64,000 nt of DNA from Amphiduros pacificus (taxonomy: Eukaryota > Annelida > Polychaeta > Phyllodocida > Hesionidae), in assembly GCA_949316495.1 (NCBI GenBank), contig OX439000.1, forward strand, positions 50,728,220-50,792,219, read 5' to 3'. Positions 47,740 through 59,400 of the stretch are shown here, one piece after another; the stretch's first letter is position 1, and every line of letters starts with the position of its first letter. Below the pieces are notes generated by a model. It ran no database searches, was not told the DNA's origin, and worked only from the letters and a program-made list of their open reading frames with translations. Made by a program: the position numbers and the translations under genes.

Positions 47740-47890
47740 TGCTGTGTACCGAGGCAGTGGGAAGTGGCCCGGGTTCGCTCCCTTCATCCGCCTCCACTCT
47801 CTGGGTGGCCCTGGGCCTGCCTTCTCCTCCAACCTTATATTTCCAGTGAATATAACCTCTTGCACCTCCATTTGGGGTTGTTCTCTCACA
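47740..47890. other. GC-richer island with a tRNA B-box-like sequence
   Basis: GGTTCGCTCC at 47772-47781 resembles the RNA polymerase III B box (GGTTCGANTCC), and the block stands out from AT-rich flanks. A convincing A box or tRNA fold was not found, so a tRNA-derived SINE is only a possibility. Confidence 0.2.
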
Positions 47891-48464
47891 CCTGTGAGGT
47901 AAATTAAGGACTGGCTTATTAAAAAAAAGAGAGAGAAAAATTATCCTTTAATATTTGTGCAAGAAAATAATTTGTCAACTGAGTGATATGGAATCCATTT
48001 AAAATCCAAGAAATTGAGAAGATATTTATAAGTGAATGAATGATATTTGTTAGCAGATATTAGTTGGCCAGACATAAGTGTGAGAAAATTACTCATATTT
48101 TTGCCACCAGGTATTTATTCTATTGTAGGATGATAGAGCTTATTTTTTGCCCATCATGTAATCTACGCCAAATATTTATATATTCCTGTATTACAAGGAC
48201 TTCCTGAGACAACAACGATATTACTATAATAAATGGTCTGAAAGGCAAATTAATTCTTGTTTGTTGTGTTTTCGTATCAAATTTGTCTGGCTTTCATTTA
48301 GCTCACAATAATTAAATTTGTCTTCTACGGGAGCACGCAATAAATTTATAGATATATTCCTGCACCCAATTACACAAATGGTGATGCCACGATGGATGCA
48401 CTTATATAAAATGTGTATAAAGTACATATTCAAATATTAGTAGTAAAGATCTGATTATGCTTTG

Positions 48465-51335
48465 TCCAGATCATTTAGCTTCATCTCACATTGCCCTCTG
48501 CTGGACCTATCAGTTAGCTTCATCTCATACTGCCCTCTGCTGGACCTATCAGTTAGCTTCATATCACACTGCCCTCTGCTGGACCTATCAGTTAGCTTCA
48601 TCTCATACTGCCCTCTGCTGGACCTATTTATCTCTTGCCCGGTCATGATCAGCTAGCTTCATATCACACTGCCCTCTGCTGGACCTATCAGTTAGCTTCA
48701 TATCATACTGCGCTCTGCTGGACCTATTTATCTCTTGTCTGGACATGATCACTTAGCTTCATCTCACACTGCCCTCTGCTGGACCTATTTATCTCTTGTC
48801 TGGTCATGATCAGCTAGCTTCATCTCATACTGCGCTCTGCTGGACCTATCAGTTAGCTTCATATCACACTGCCCTCTGCTGGACCTATTTATCTCTTGCC
48901 TTGACATGATCAGTTAGCTTCATATCACACTGCCCTCTGCTGGACCTATTTATCTCTTGTCTGGTCATGATCACTTAGCTTCATCTCACACTGCCCTCTG
49001 CTGAACCTATTTATCTCTTGCCTGGACATGATCAGTTAGCTTCATCTCACACTGCCCTCTGCTGGACCTATTTATCTCTTGCCCGGTCATGATTAGTTAC
49101 CGGTAGCTTCATCTCGCACTGCCCTCTGCTGGACCTATTTATCTCTTGCCCGGTCATGATTAGTTACCGGTAGCTTCATCTCGTACTGCCCTCTGCTGGA
49201 CCTATTTATCTCTTGTCTGGACATGATCAGTTAGCTTCATCTCACACTGCCCTCTGCCGGACCTATCAGTTAGCTTCATCTCATACTGCCCTCTGCTGGA
49301 CCTATTTATCTCTTGCCTTGACATGATCAGTTAGCTTCATCTCACAATGCCCTCTGCTGGACCTATTTATCTCTTGTCTGGTCATGATCACTTAGCTTCA
49401 TCTCACACTGCCCTCTGCTGAACCTATTTATCTCTTGCCTGGACATGATCAGTTAGCTTCATCTCACACTGCCCTCTGCTGGACCTATTTATCTCTTGCC
49501 CGGTCATGATTAGTTACCGGTAGCTTCATCTCGCACTGCCCTCTGCTGGACCTATTTATCTCTTGCCCGGTCATGATTAGTTACCGGTAGCTTCATCTCG
49601 TACTGCCCTCTGCTGGACCTATTTATCTCTTGTCTAGACATGATCAGTTAGCTTCATCTCATACTGCCCTCTGCTGGACCTATTTATCTCTTGTCTGGAC
49701 ATGATCACTTAGCTTCATCTCACACTGCCCTCTGCTGGACCTATTTATCTCTTGTCTGGACATGATCAGTTAGCTTCATCTCACACTGCCCTCTGCTGGA
49801 CCTATTTATCTCTTGCCCGGTCATGATTAGTTACCGGTAGCTTCATCTCACACTGCCCTCTGCTGGACCTATTTATCTCTTGCCTGGACATGATCAGTTA
49901 GCTTCATCTCACACTGCCCTCTGCTGGACCTATCAGTTAGCTTCATCTCACACTGCCCTCTGCTGGACCTATCAGTTAGCTTCATATCACAATGCCCTCT
50001 GCTGGACCTATTTATCTCTTGTCTGGTCATGATCACTTAGCTTCATCTCACACTGCCCTCTGCTGAACCTATTTATCTCTTGCCTGGACATGATCAGTTA
50101 GCTTCATCTCACACTGCCCTCTGCTGGACCTATTTATCTCTTGCCCGGTCATGATTAGTTACCGGTAGCTTCATCTCGCACTGCCCTCTGCTGGACCTAT
50201 TTATCTCTTGCCCGGTCATGATTAGTTACCGGTAGCTTCATCTCGTACTGCCCTCTGCTGGACCTATTTATCTCTTGTCTAGACATGATCAGTTAGCTTC
50301 ATCTCATACTGCCCTCTGCTGGACCTATTTATCTCTTGTCTGGACATGATCACTTAGCTTCATCTCACACTGCCCTCTGCTGGACCTATTTATCTCTTGT
50401 CTGGACATGATCAGTTAGCTTCATCTCACACTGCCCTCTGCTGGACCTATTTATCTCTTGCCCGGTCATGATTAGTTACCGGTAGCTTCATCTCACACTG
50501 CCCTCTGCTGGACCTATTTATCTCTTGCCTGGACATGATCAGTTAGCTTCATCTCACACTGCCCTCTGCTGGACCTATCAGTTAGCTTCATATCACACTG
50601 CCCTCTGCTGGACCTATTTATCTCGTCTGGACATGATCAGTTAGCTTCATCTCACACTGCCCTCTGCTGGACCTATTTATCTCTTGCCCGGTCATGATCA
50701 GCTAGCTTCATATCACACTGCCCTCTGCTGGACCTATCAGTTAGCTTCATATCATACTGCGCTCTGCTGGACCTATCAGTTAGCTTCATATCATACTGCG
50801 CTCTGCTGGACCTATCAGTTAGCTTCATCTCATACTGCGCTCTGCTGGACCTATCAGTTAGTTTCATCTCACACTGCCCTCTGCTGGACCTATTTATCTC
50901 TTGCCCGGTCATGATCAGCTAGCTTCATATCACACTGCCCTCTGCTGGACCTATCAGTTAGCTTCATATCACACTGCCCTCTGCTGGACCTATTTATCTC
51001 TTGCCCGGTCATGATCAGCTAGCTTCATATCACACTGCCCTCTGCTGGACCTATCAGTTAGCTTCATATCACACTGCGCTCTGCTGGACCTATCAGTTAG
51101 CTTCATATCATACTGCGCTCTGCTGGACCTATCAGTTAGCTTCATCTCATACTGCCCTCTGCTGGACCTATCAGTTAGCTTCATATCATACTGCGCTCTG
51201 CTGGACCTATCAGTTAGCTTCATCTCATACTGCCCTCTGCTGGACCTATCAGTTAGCTTCATCTCACACTGCCCTCTGCTGGACCTATTTATCTCTTGTC
51301 TGGACATGATCAGTTAGCTTCATCTACTGCCCTGA
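48465..51335. repeat. Composite satellite, about 53 units of 39 or 61 bp, each with a CTCF-like core
   Basis: Every unit contains AGCTTCATCTCACACTGCCC followed by TCTGCTGGACCTAT. Short units (39 bp) go straight to CAGTT; long units (61 bp, some with an added ACCGGT) continue TTATCTCTTGCCTGGACATG. The two lengths are intermixed. On the minus strand most units read CCAGCAGAGGGCAG, an exact fit to the CTCF core consensus CCASYAGRKGGCRS. About seven carry the GCGCTCTGCTGG variant, a few have CTGCTGAAC and one has CTGCCGG. Larger blocks are repeated almost perfectly from about 48960, 49378 and 50018. The last unit is truncated at about 51330. Confidence 0.95.
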
Positions 51336-52730
51336 GATGTGGCGTACTGATTATGTCCAGGCTTAGGGACAAGATAGTCATTAATGTAGTCAATGACATT
51401 TCTGCAACCGCCTTCCTCTTGTAGCTTTTAAGCCATTTTTACTATGAGACTTCTTGTGACCATTTGTTAGCTGGTCTCTGATTGGTAATAATAAATTCCT
51501 CTTTGTCCCTCCCTTTGTTTTGACTACAGTCATTGGTCAGCAAAGTGGATGTGTATATGGGAGAAGAAACTATGGAAATGTCATTTACAACATCCCTGTC
51601 ATGGCACTATACTGAGCTCAGTACACATGATGACAGAACTTGTCCCACAAGATTTCAGTTTGATACCAATAAGACATCATTTGACAACAAATAATTTAAG
51701 TAAGTATTTATTAAGTTACAAAAATACAAATGTTTAATTATGAATAAAATATAATGATTGACTAGCTAACATTATAACAAATAATTTAGATTTTGCTAAT
51801 GTAGTTATTTGTCCCCTTTCATTGACTGGAGATCCAACTCTTCACCTCGTAAACTTTAAATTTTATATCAGTATTAATGTTACAAAAATAAATCTTTTCC
51901 TTTACTGATTTCACACGAACACTCTTTTACTTTACTCATATTCAGTATAAACTTTTTCTCGTGCATTTTTGTTTGAAAATATTTTCAAAGGATGTTGCTG
52001 TGACCTTTTTAAAGAATATTCCCATCTACAATATGATTACGTCTTAACTTTCTTTAATAATTATATATTCAGGTTTAACACAATATCAAGAATTCATGAA
52101 ACTGAGCTACATTTTCATCTACTGCATAGAAACAACAGGAACTTGCTGTAGCCGTATATATAAACCCCTGCTGCCACCTGTTGATAGACCTATAACTGAA
52201 TATGCTACTTTCATAATTTGTATCCTTCTAAAATAATTTTTACTCCCCAATATATGCATAGCATTTCATATCACTGTTCCAACAATGATATTATTCTTTA
52301 CAATGCAAATTACTCATAAATAACTACAGATAAAACTTTTTTTTATAAAACTAACTGCTATTAACAATATACAAAATTAAAACCTAGAAGTATCATTGAT
52401 AATGTCATGAGTTGCTTTCAGATATTGGTCCAAGCATCTATTTGATCACCTGATTTCACTAAAGATCTTACATTGAACAATTACTGATTGTTTATAGAGT
52501 AAAATTGAAAACTTTTTGATCGACCTCATCAAAATGTTCATGTTGTGGAGCTTACTTATTGTGCATGATCTGGCCAGAAGGAACATGTGACCAAATAGTT
52601 TCCTGAAGTAAGCTGTTATTTTCTGCATATTTTTTAAATATAGTTCCACCAATTCATATGAACTCTTGAATATAGTTTGATATAAAACTAGAATATCCAA
52701 CCCTTCACATTTAACAAAAGATAAAATAAC
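51336..52730. other. Intergenic sequence without recognised features
   Basis: AT-rich. Short frames (51549-51737, 51969-52151, 52446-52700) lack any domain or splice support. TGCCACCTGTTGATAGACCT near 52172 weakly echoes the satellite core and might be a relic. Confidence 0.5.
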
Positions 52731-54518
52731 TACCGTATTTACTCGTATATAAGACGAGGTTTTTTTCCAAAAACTCTTAGTAAAAGCTTAGGGGGTCGTC
52801 TTATACACGAGAGCAGTCTTATACTCGAGTATTTACGGTAAAACGTAAATACGGTAAAACGTAAATACGATGTTCATATTTTCGAAATAACGAATATCAG
52901 ACGTAGCAGATTGATTTTAATTGCGTTTTAAATGATAAATAAAGGTATTTACCCAATATTATTGGTCTATTATTTCAAAACGCTTTGTTTTGACTTTGTT
53001 CTCACTGATTCCAATTATCAGCGTTCAGTTTTGCGTTTCGTCATTGTCTCCACTGCTTTGAGTCGTGTCTTCCCTTTTTGATTGCGTTTTAAATGATAAA
53101 TAAAGGTATTTACCCAATATTATCACAAATTGTTCGAGAACAGAACAAAACCATCAATCCATTTAAAACGCAATTAAAATCGATCCACGTGTGAAAGCAT
53201 TTCTGTCAACAAGGGAAGACACGACTCAAAGCAGTGGAAACAATGACGAGATGCAAAACTGTGAACGCTGATAATTGAAATCAGTGAAAACAATGTTAAA
53301 ACAAAGCATTTTGAAATAATATGTTTTAAATGATATATAAAGGTAAAAACAAGAGCCTCTTCCCGTCACTTCCGCCTTTCAAAATTGCGACCACGTGTTG
53401 CGTTGAGTCGTGCCCCCGGGGTCGTGTCTTCCCTTCTTGACAGAAATGCCTTCACACGTGGATCGATTTTAATTGCGTTTTAAATGATAAATAAAGGTAT
53501 TTACCCAATATTATCACAAATTATGCTTCGCCGGTCGAGAGTTTATCCATGAAGTAAAACGTAAATATCATGTACGTGACGTCCAGTTAATTCACGTCTG
53601 CAACACGAGGAGAAGCCAGGGATCCATCATTGCGCAATATATTAATATTTCAATGCGTGTTAAGTAGGCTCTGATCGTTTTCGCGCCAAAAATAAGAGCT
53701 TGTCCCCGTCACTCCAGCTTTTTAAAATGACGACCTCGTATTGCGTAATGCATGTTAAATGGATGAATGGTTTTGTTCTCTTCTCGACCTGCAAAGCGTA
53801 TTTTGTGTTTATATTGGGTATATACTTTTATTTATCATTTAAAATGCAAATCTGCAAAGTCAATGATCACATGACTTGTGAGTCACGTGGTCAATCGATC
53901 CGCTACTTCACGGACATCGTATTTACGTTTTACTTTTACTTCTATGTCTATTAAAATTATTTATCATTTAAAGGTATTTACCCAATATTATTTCGAAACG
54001 CTTTGTTTTGACTTTGTTCTCACTGATTCCAATTATCAGCGTTCACAGTTTTGCATTTCGTCTTTGTTTCCACTGCTTTGGGTCGTGTCTTCCTTGTTGA
54101 CAGAAATGCTTTCACACGTGGATCGATTTTAATTGCGTTTTAAATGGATTGATGGTTTTGTTCTGTTCTCGAACAATTTGTGATAATATTGGGTAAATAC
54201 CTTTATTTATCATTTAAAACGCAATCAAAATCGATCAGCTCTGATATCCGTTATTTCGAAAATATGAACATCGTATTTACATTTTACCGTATTTACTCGT
54301 GTATAAGACGTCTAATATCTTATATTTTAAGCATATTTACGTTTCACTTTTAAAATGACCACCAAGCTTCAGCTTAAGCTTGAATGGTAGCAGAGCCGAT
54401 ATCTCTTGAAAAACCAACTCGTCTTATATTCGGAAATTGTTTTTTTTTCAACAAAATAAGCTCAATTTTGGGGGGTCGTCTTATACACGAGTCGTCTTAT
54501 ACACGAGTAAATACGGTA
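52731..54518. mobile_element. Fold-back / composite terminal-inverted-repeat DNA element
   Basis: The outer ends are inverted: TACCGTATTTACTCGTATAT at 52731 and its complement, ending ACGAGTAAATACGGTA, at 54518. Each end is itself a complete short TIR element: 52731-52839 (109 bp) and 54285-54518 (234 bp). Between them lie long inverted arms: 52861-52900 and 54241-54280 match in 39 of 40 positions and the symmetry continues to about 52965 and 54180. The interior repeats a TAAATGATAAATAAAGGTAT block several times in direct orientation. No transposase frame is seen, so it is non-autonomous. Outer flanks show only a TA, compatible with a TA target duplication. Confidence 0.8.
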
Positions 54519-54649
54519 TATGGTTTCACATTTGATCTAAGATGAGCACCAGCGGAAATTGGTAATATGTCATTTTATTTTCTTCAAGCACCCCTTTAAC
54601 ATTTTGATTGTTAAAGGGGGTTAGATTAGAGACATGATGAACAGCTCAA

Positions 54650-54860
54650 GGCCCCCACGTACCACGTGAGGGAGTGACACGCACGTACCACGTGAGGGAC
54701 AGTGATACGCACGTACCACGTGAGGGACAGTGACACGCACGTACCACGTGAGGGACTGTGACAATGCACGTACCACGTGAGGGACAGTGACACGTACGTA
54801 CCACGTGGGGGACAGTGACCCGCACGTACCACGTGAGGGACAGTGATACGCACGTACCTC
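54650..54860. repeat. 28-bp minisatellite, each unit with a CACGTG E-box
   Basis: About seven units of the form CACGTACCACGTGAGGGACA followed by GTGACACG. Nearly all contain the palindrome CACGTG (bHLH-Zip E-box) preceded by CACGTAC. Confidence 0.9.
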
Positions 54861-55370
54861 GTGAGGGAAAGTAACATGTTATTGGCGCCTGTTGCCTTCC
54901 AGTCAATTTCAACTATTTGGCATTCAGTCTCAGGCAGTGAACACATAGTCCATATTGTTCATGCACACACAATACTGAGATACACAAGTTTTATATTTTG
55001 AAATGGACAAAAAATTTCCAACCAAATAAAGTTAAATTTTTAACAGTCTTAAAATGTATAAAACAATATAGTTTACAATTCAACATAAATATTCTCCTAA
55101 AAATCTACACTATTGTATTAAATTGCCACTAATAGTATAACTGTGGTAAGAGGAATATTAAAAAAATCAATACATATTTTTTTATTTATAGTAATCATAG
55201 TTTCTCTGAATTTGCATAAATTGTGTCATTTTAAGTTGGCAATCACATTTATTCTATAGTGCCATCAACTTACATTACAGCTCGCATTCATATTTGAAAG
55301 GTTATTCTGGCCGGTTTGAAAAGTTATATATTAATCACAGTCTATTGAGTTAAGATTATTTGATCATACT

Positions 55371-56078
55371 TACCATATTATCCCTAATAGCCGCCCTCTA
55401 CCTAATTACCGCCCCTCCCCCTCCGCAAACCAGGCCTTGGTGGCTGGGGTAGTGGGGCAGCAGACTTACAATCCACAGGGGTTTGCTATCTCAGTAATTA
55501 TGTAAACAGTACTCACAGCTTCACTTGCAATACTCGTGCAAACATATCAAAGAAAATACACCCTTTGTACTGTTTTCCACAAACACCTGTTTAATATTTC
55601 TCAATTTCAAGTGATGTTACACTGTAATTAACTCCCCACGTTGCATCAATGTGTAAGATCTGACACTTGAATGCTGAGGGTCACAGTATGGTGCCCAGTA
55701 GCACACCCCAGACTTAATTGTTTAATTACCCTACAGGCATGTGGTCAAGTGGGGGGAACTCCAGGGCTCAACACTGATGATAAAAGATTATCATTTTCAA
55801 AACATGCTTTGTTGTTTTGTGTCTGGACTGACATATTCATTTTTATAGTTCTTCTAAAATATATTGAATAATACTGTACTGTAAAATTATTCTTACCATC
55901 AAACTTTTCTTAAAGTACAACAAGATGTGGCCATTTAGTTACTAAACATCTATCGTGAATCATGAATCTGAAAAACAGTCACTTTTGAACTCTGGTCTTG
56001 GCACGTCTGTCAGTCACATATAAGTGGCCCAGAGGCAATGCTTCTGCCCCCAGGGCGGCAATTAGGGATAATACGATA
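55371..56078. mobile_element. Non-autonomous TIR DNA element (708 bp)
   Basis: Left end TACCATATTATCCCTAATAG then CCGCCCT. The right end, reverse-complemented, reads TATCGTATTATCCCTAATTG then CCGCCCT. The termini match over about 27 bp with four differences. No transposase is visible inside. Confidence 0.6.
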
Positions 56079-56409
56079 TATTATTAACCAATATTGGAAT
56101 ATTAGCCAATACATTAGCATCAATATACTGAGGAACAAATAGGTATGATCAATACTTGTAACTCTATTAAGATATTTGTCAGCCACAAGCACAAAAAGGA
56201 TATGTTGAGCCTGCATGGTACAGCCAGTATACCATGAGACCAGCAGGTTTGATATCCCGAGTTACAGCACCAGGCCAATCCCCATTCTCCAGTATGCTTC
56301 CATACTACTGTGGCAAGACTGAATATTCAAAAAATAGGATTTCAATGTGCTTATGTTTATACTGTCTTGTACTGTGCAGGTGATAGTCAATTTAATTGCT
56401 AAAGCTGTA

Positions 56410-59400
56410 TCAGTTCCGACCATTTTCATCTTCTTCTTCGTCATTGCCATTTTGTGGCCTGAAGTTAATGGTGCCCTGGCCCCGCTCTGGGGTTGGCATG
56501 ACAAATATCCGGACATTGGCTTTTGTCTGCAGGTGACTAATAGAAAACACAACAAAAAATACATATATAAGCTGTGTAACATACTGTAGAACAGGTCATT
56601 ATAGCATGTGGAAGCATAACACAAAGAACACAAAATTATAGACAAACATTTTTCATGCAACAAGCCACTTTTAAATAGCACTATCATCTGGGAACCTACA
56701 ATTACAATTGACTTCTTGAGGAACAATGGCTATCACATAACTATTAAATATACCATTTTAACATTAATATGCATATCTCTAGGAACTGTTACAATGAAAG
56801 GCTTCTATTCAATGCCATAAATACCATGAAAGTATAAATACATTTTAAATTTAAAAAATCACATTATTTTTTCTTAATTTGTCAGGGAATTTGTCAGTTT
56901 ATATCAGGGAAAATAAGTTCACCTCATATCCTGGGGTGTAAGGAAGATGAACTGATGTCCACCCTGCTCCTTAGCCACATCTAACATCATGTCCATGGCA
57001 ATGCGACGGTTCACCATGTCCTGCAAACAAAACAGCCGGGTATTATACTTCACATTGATGATAACCATATAATGTTCACCTATACTCATTACTGGAGTGC
57101 ATCACATTCTAATAGTGTGCACTAAACTCATCACCGGAGTGCATCACATTCTAATAGTGTGCACCAAACTCATCACTACAGTGCATCACATTCTAATAGT
57201 GTGCACTAAACTCATCACTACAGTGCATCACATTCTAATAGTGTGCACTAAACTCATCACTACAGTGCATCACATTCTAATAGTGTGCACTAAACTCATC
57301 ACTACAGTGCATCACATTCTAATAGTGTGCACTAAACTCATCACCAGAGTGCATCACATTCTAATAGTGTGCACTAAACTCATCACAGGAGTGCATCACA
57401 TTCTAATAGTGTGCAATAAACTCATCACTACAGTGTATCACTTTCTAATAGTGTGCACTAAACTCATCACAGGAGTGCATCACATTCTAAAAGTGTGCAC
57501 TAAACTCATCACAGGAGTGCATCACATTCTAAAAGTGTGCACTAAACTCATCACAGGAGTGCATCACATTCTAATAGTGTGCACTAAACTCATCACAGGA
57601 GTGCATCACATTCTAAAAGTGTGCACTCAATTCATCACTACAGTGCATCACATTCTAATAGTGTGCAATAAACTCATCACTACAGTGCATCACATTCTAA
57701 TAGTGTGCACTCAACTCATCACTACAGTGCATCACATTCTAATAGTGTGCACTAAACTCATCACTACAGTGCATCACATTCTAATAGTGTGCACTAAACT
57801 CATCACAGGAGTGCATCACATTCTAAAAGTGTGCACTCAATTCTGCACTCAATTCATCACTAGTGCATCACATTCTAATAGTGTGCACTAAACTCATCAC
57901 TACAGTGCATCACATTCTAATAGTGTGCACTAAATGCATCACAGGAGTGCATCACATTCTAATAGTGTGCACTAAACTCATCACCAGAGTGCATCACATT
58001 CTAATAGTGTGCACTAAACTCATCACAGGAGTGCATCACATTCTAATAGTGTGCAATAAACTCATCACTACAGTGCATCACATTCTAATAGTGTGCACTA
58101 AACTCATCAGTACAGTGCATCACATTCTAATTGTGTGCACTAAAATCATCACCGGAGTGCATCGCATTCTAATAGTGTGCACTAAACTCATCACCAGAGT
58201 GCATCGCATTCTAATAGTGTGCACTCAACTCATCACTACAGTGCATCACATTCTAATAGTGTGCACTAAACTCATCAGTACAGTGCATCACATTCTAATT
58301 GTGTGCACTAAAATCATCACCGGAGTGCATCGCATTCTAATAGTGTGCACTAAAATCATCACCAGAGTGCATCACATTCTAATAGTGTGCACTAAACTCA
58401 TCACCAGAGTGCATCGCATTCTAGTAGTGTGCACTAAAATCATCACCGGAGTGCATCGCATTCTAATAGTGTGCACTCAACTCATCACTACAGTGCATCA
58501 CATTCTAATAGTGTGCACTCAACTCATCACTACAGTGCATCACATTCTAAAAGTGTGCACTCAACTCATCACCGGAGTGCATCACATTCTAATAGTGTGC
58601 ACTAAACTCATCACCGGAGTGCATCACATTCTAATAGTGTGCACTCAACTCATCACTACAGTGCATCACATTCTAATAGTGTGCACTCAACTCATCACTA
58701 CAGTGCATCACATTCTAATGGTGTGCACTCAACTCATCACTACAGTGCATCACATTCTAATAGTGTGCACTAAACTCATCACCGGAGTGCATCGCATTCT
58801 AATAGTGTGCACTAAACTCATCACTACAGTGCATCACATTCTAATAGTGTGCACTAAACTCATCACCGGAGTGCATCGCATTCTAATAGTGTGCACTCAA
58901 CTCATCACTACAGTGCATCACTTTCTAATAGTGTGCACTAAACTCATCACTACAGTGCATCACATTCTAATAGTGTGCACTAAACTCATCACAGGAGTGC
59001 ATCACATTCTAATAGTGTGCACTAAACTCATCACTACAGTGCATCACATTCTAATAGTGTGCACTAAACTCATCACCAGAGTGCATCACATTCTAATAGT
59101 GTGCACTAAACTCATCACTACAGTGTATCACTTTCTAATAGTGTGCACTACTAAACTCATCACCAGAGTGCATCGCATTCTAATAGTGTGCACTCAACTC
59201 ATCACTACAGTGCATCACATTCTAATAGTGTGCACTAAAATCATCACTACAGTGCATCACATTCTAATAGTGTGCACTAAACTCATCACTACAGTGCATC
59301 ACTTTCTAATAGTGTGCACTAAACTCATCACTACAGTGCATCACATTCTAATAGTGTGCACTAAACTCATCACCAGAGTGCATCACATTCTAATAGTGTG

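Larger units (their letters stand above)
40234..48464. other. HMBOX1 3' UTR and intergenic DNA
   Basis: No further coding exon was supported on either strand. AATAAA hexamers occur at about 44714 and 44776, but none can be tied to HMBOX1. A (TATG)n microsatellite sits at 44371-44420. A GC-richer stretch at about 47740-47890 is listed separately. Confidence 0.5.

Noticed and set aside
48455-51309. Several frames of 60-105 codons on both strands (LASSHTALCWTYQ, RSSRGQCDMKLTD)
   Set aside because: By-products of the 39-bp units of the satellite, in which 39 is a multiple of three.
52731-54518. Fold-back region as a retroviral or LTR element
   Set aside because: The ends are inverted rather than direct, and no reverse transcriptase, protease or capsid-like frame is visible.
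54626-54946. 106- and 88-codon minus-strand frames (SRGTCVSLSLTWYV repeats)
   Set aside because: Translation of the 28-bp E-box minisatellite; no splice or domain support.
56262-56726. 154-codon minus-strand frame around the last SMC6 exon
   Set aside because: The conserved SMC6 C-terminus is in another frame starting at 56536. This frame would matter only if the downstream CTGCAG acceptor is used, which is kept as a finding.
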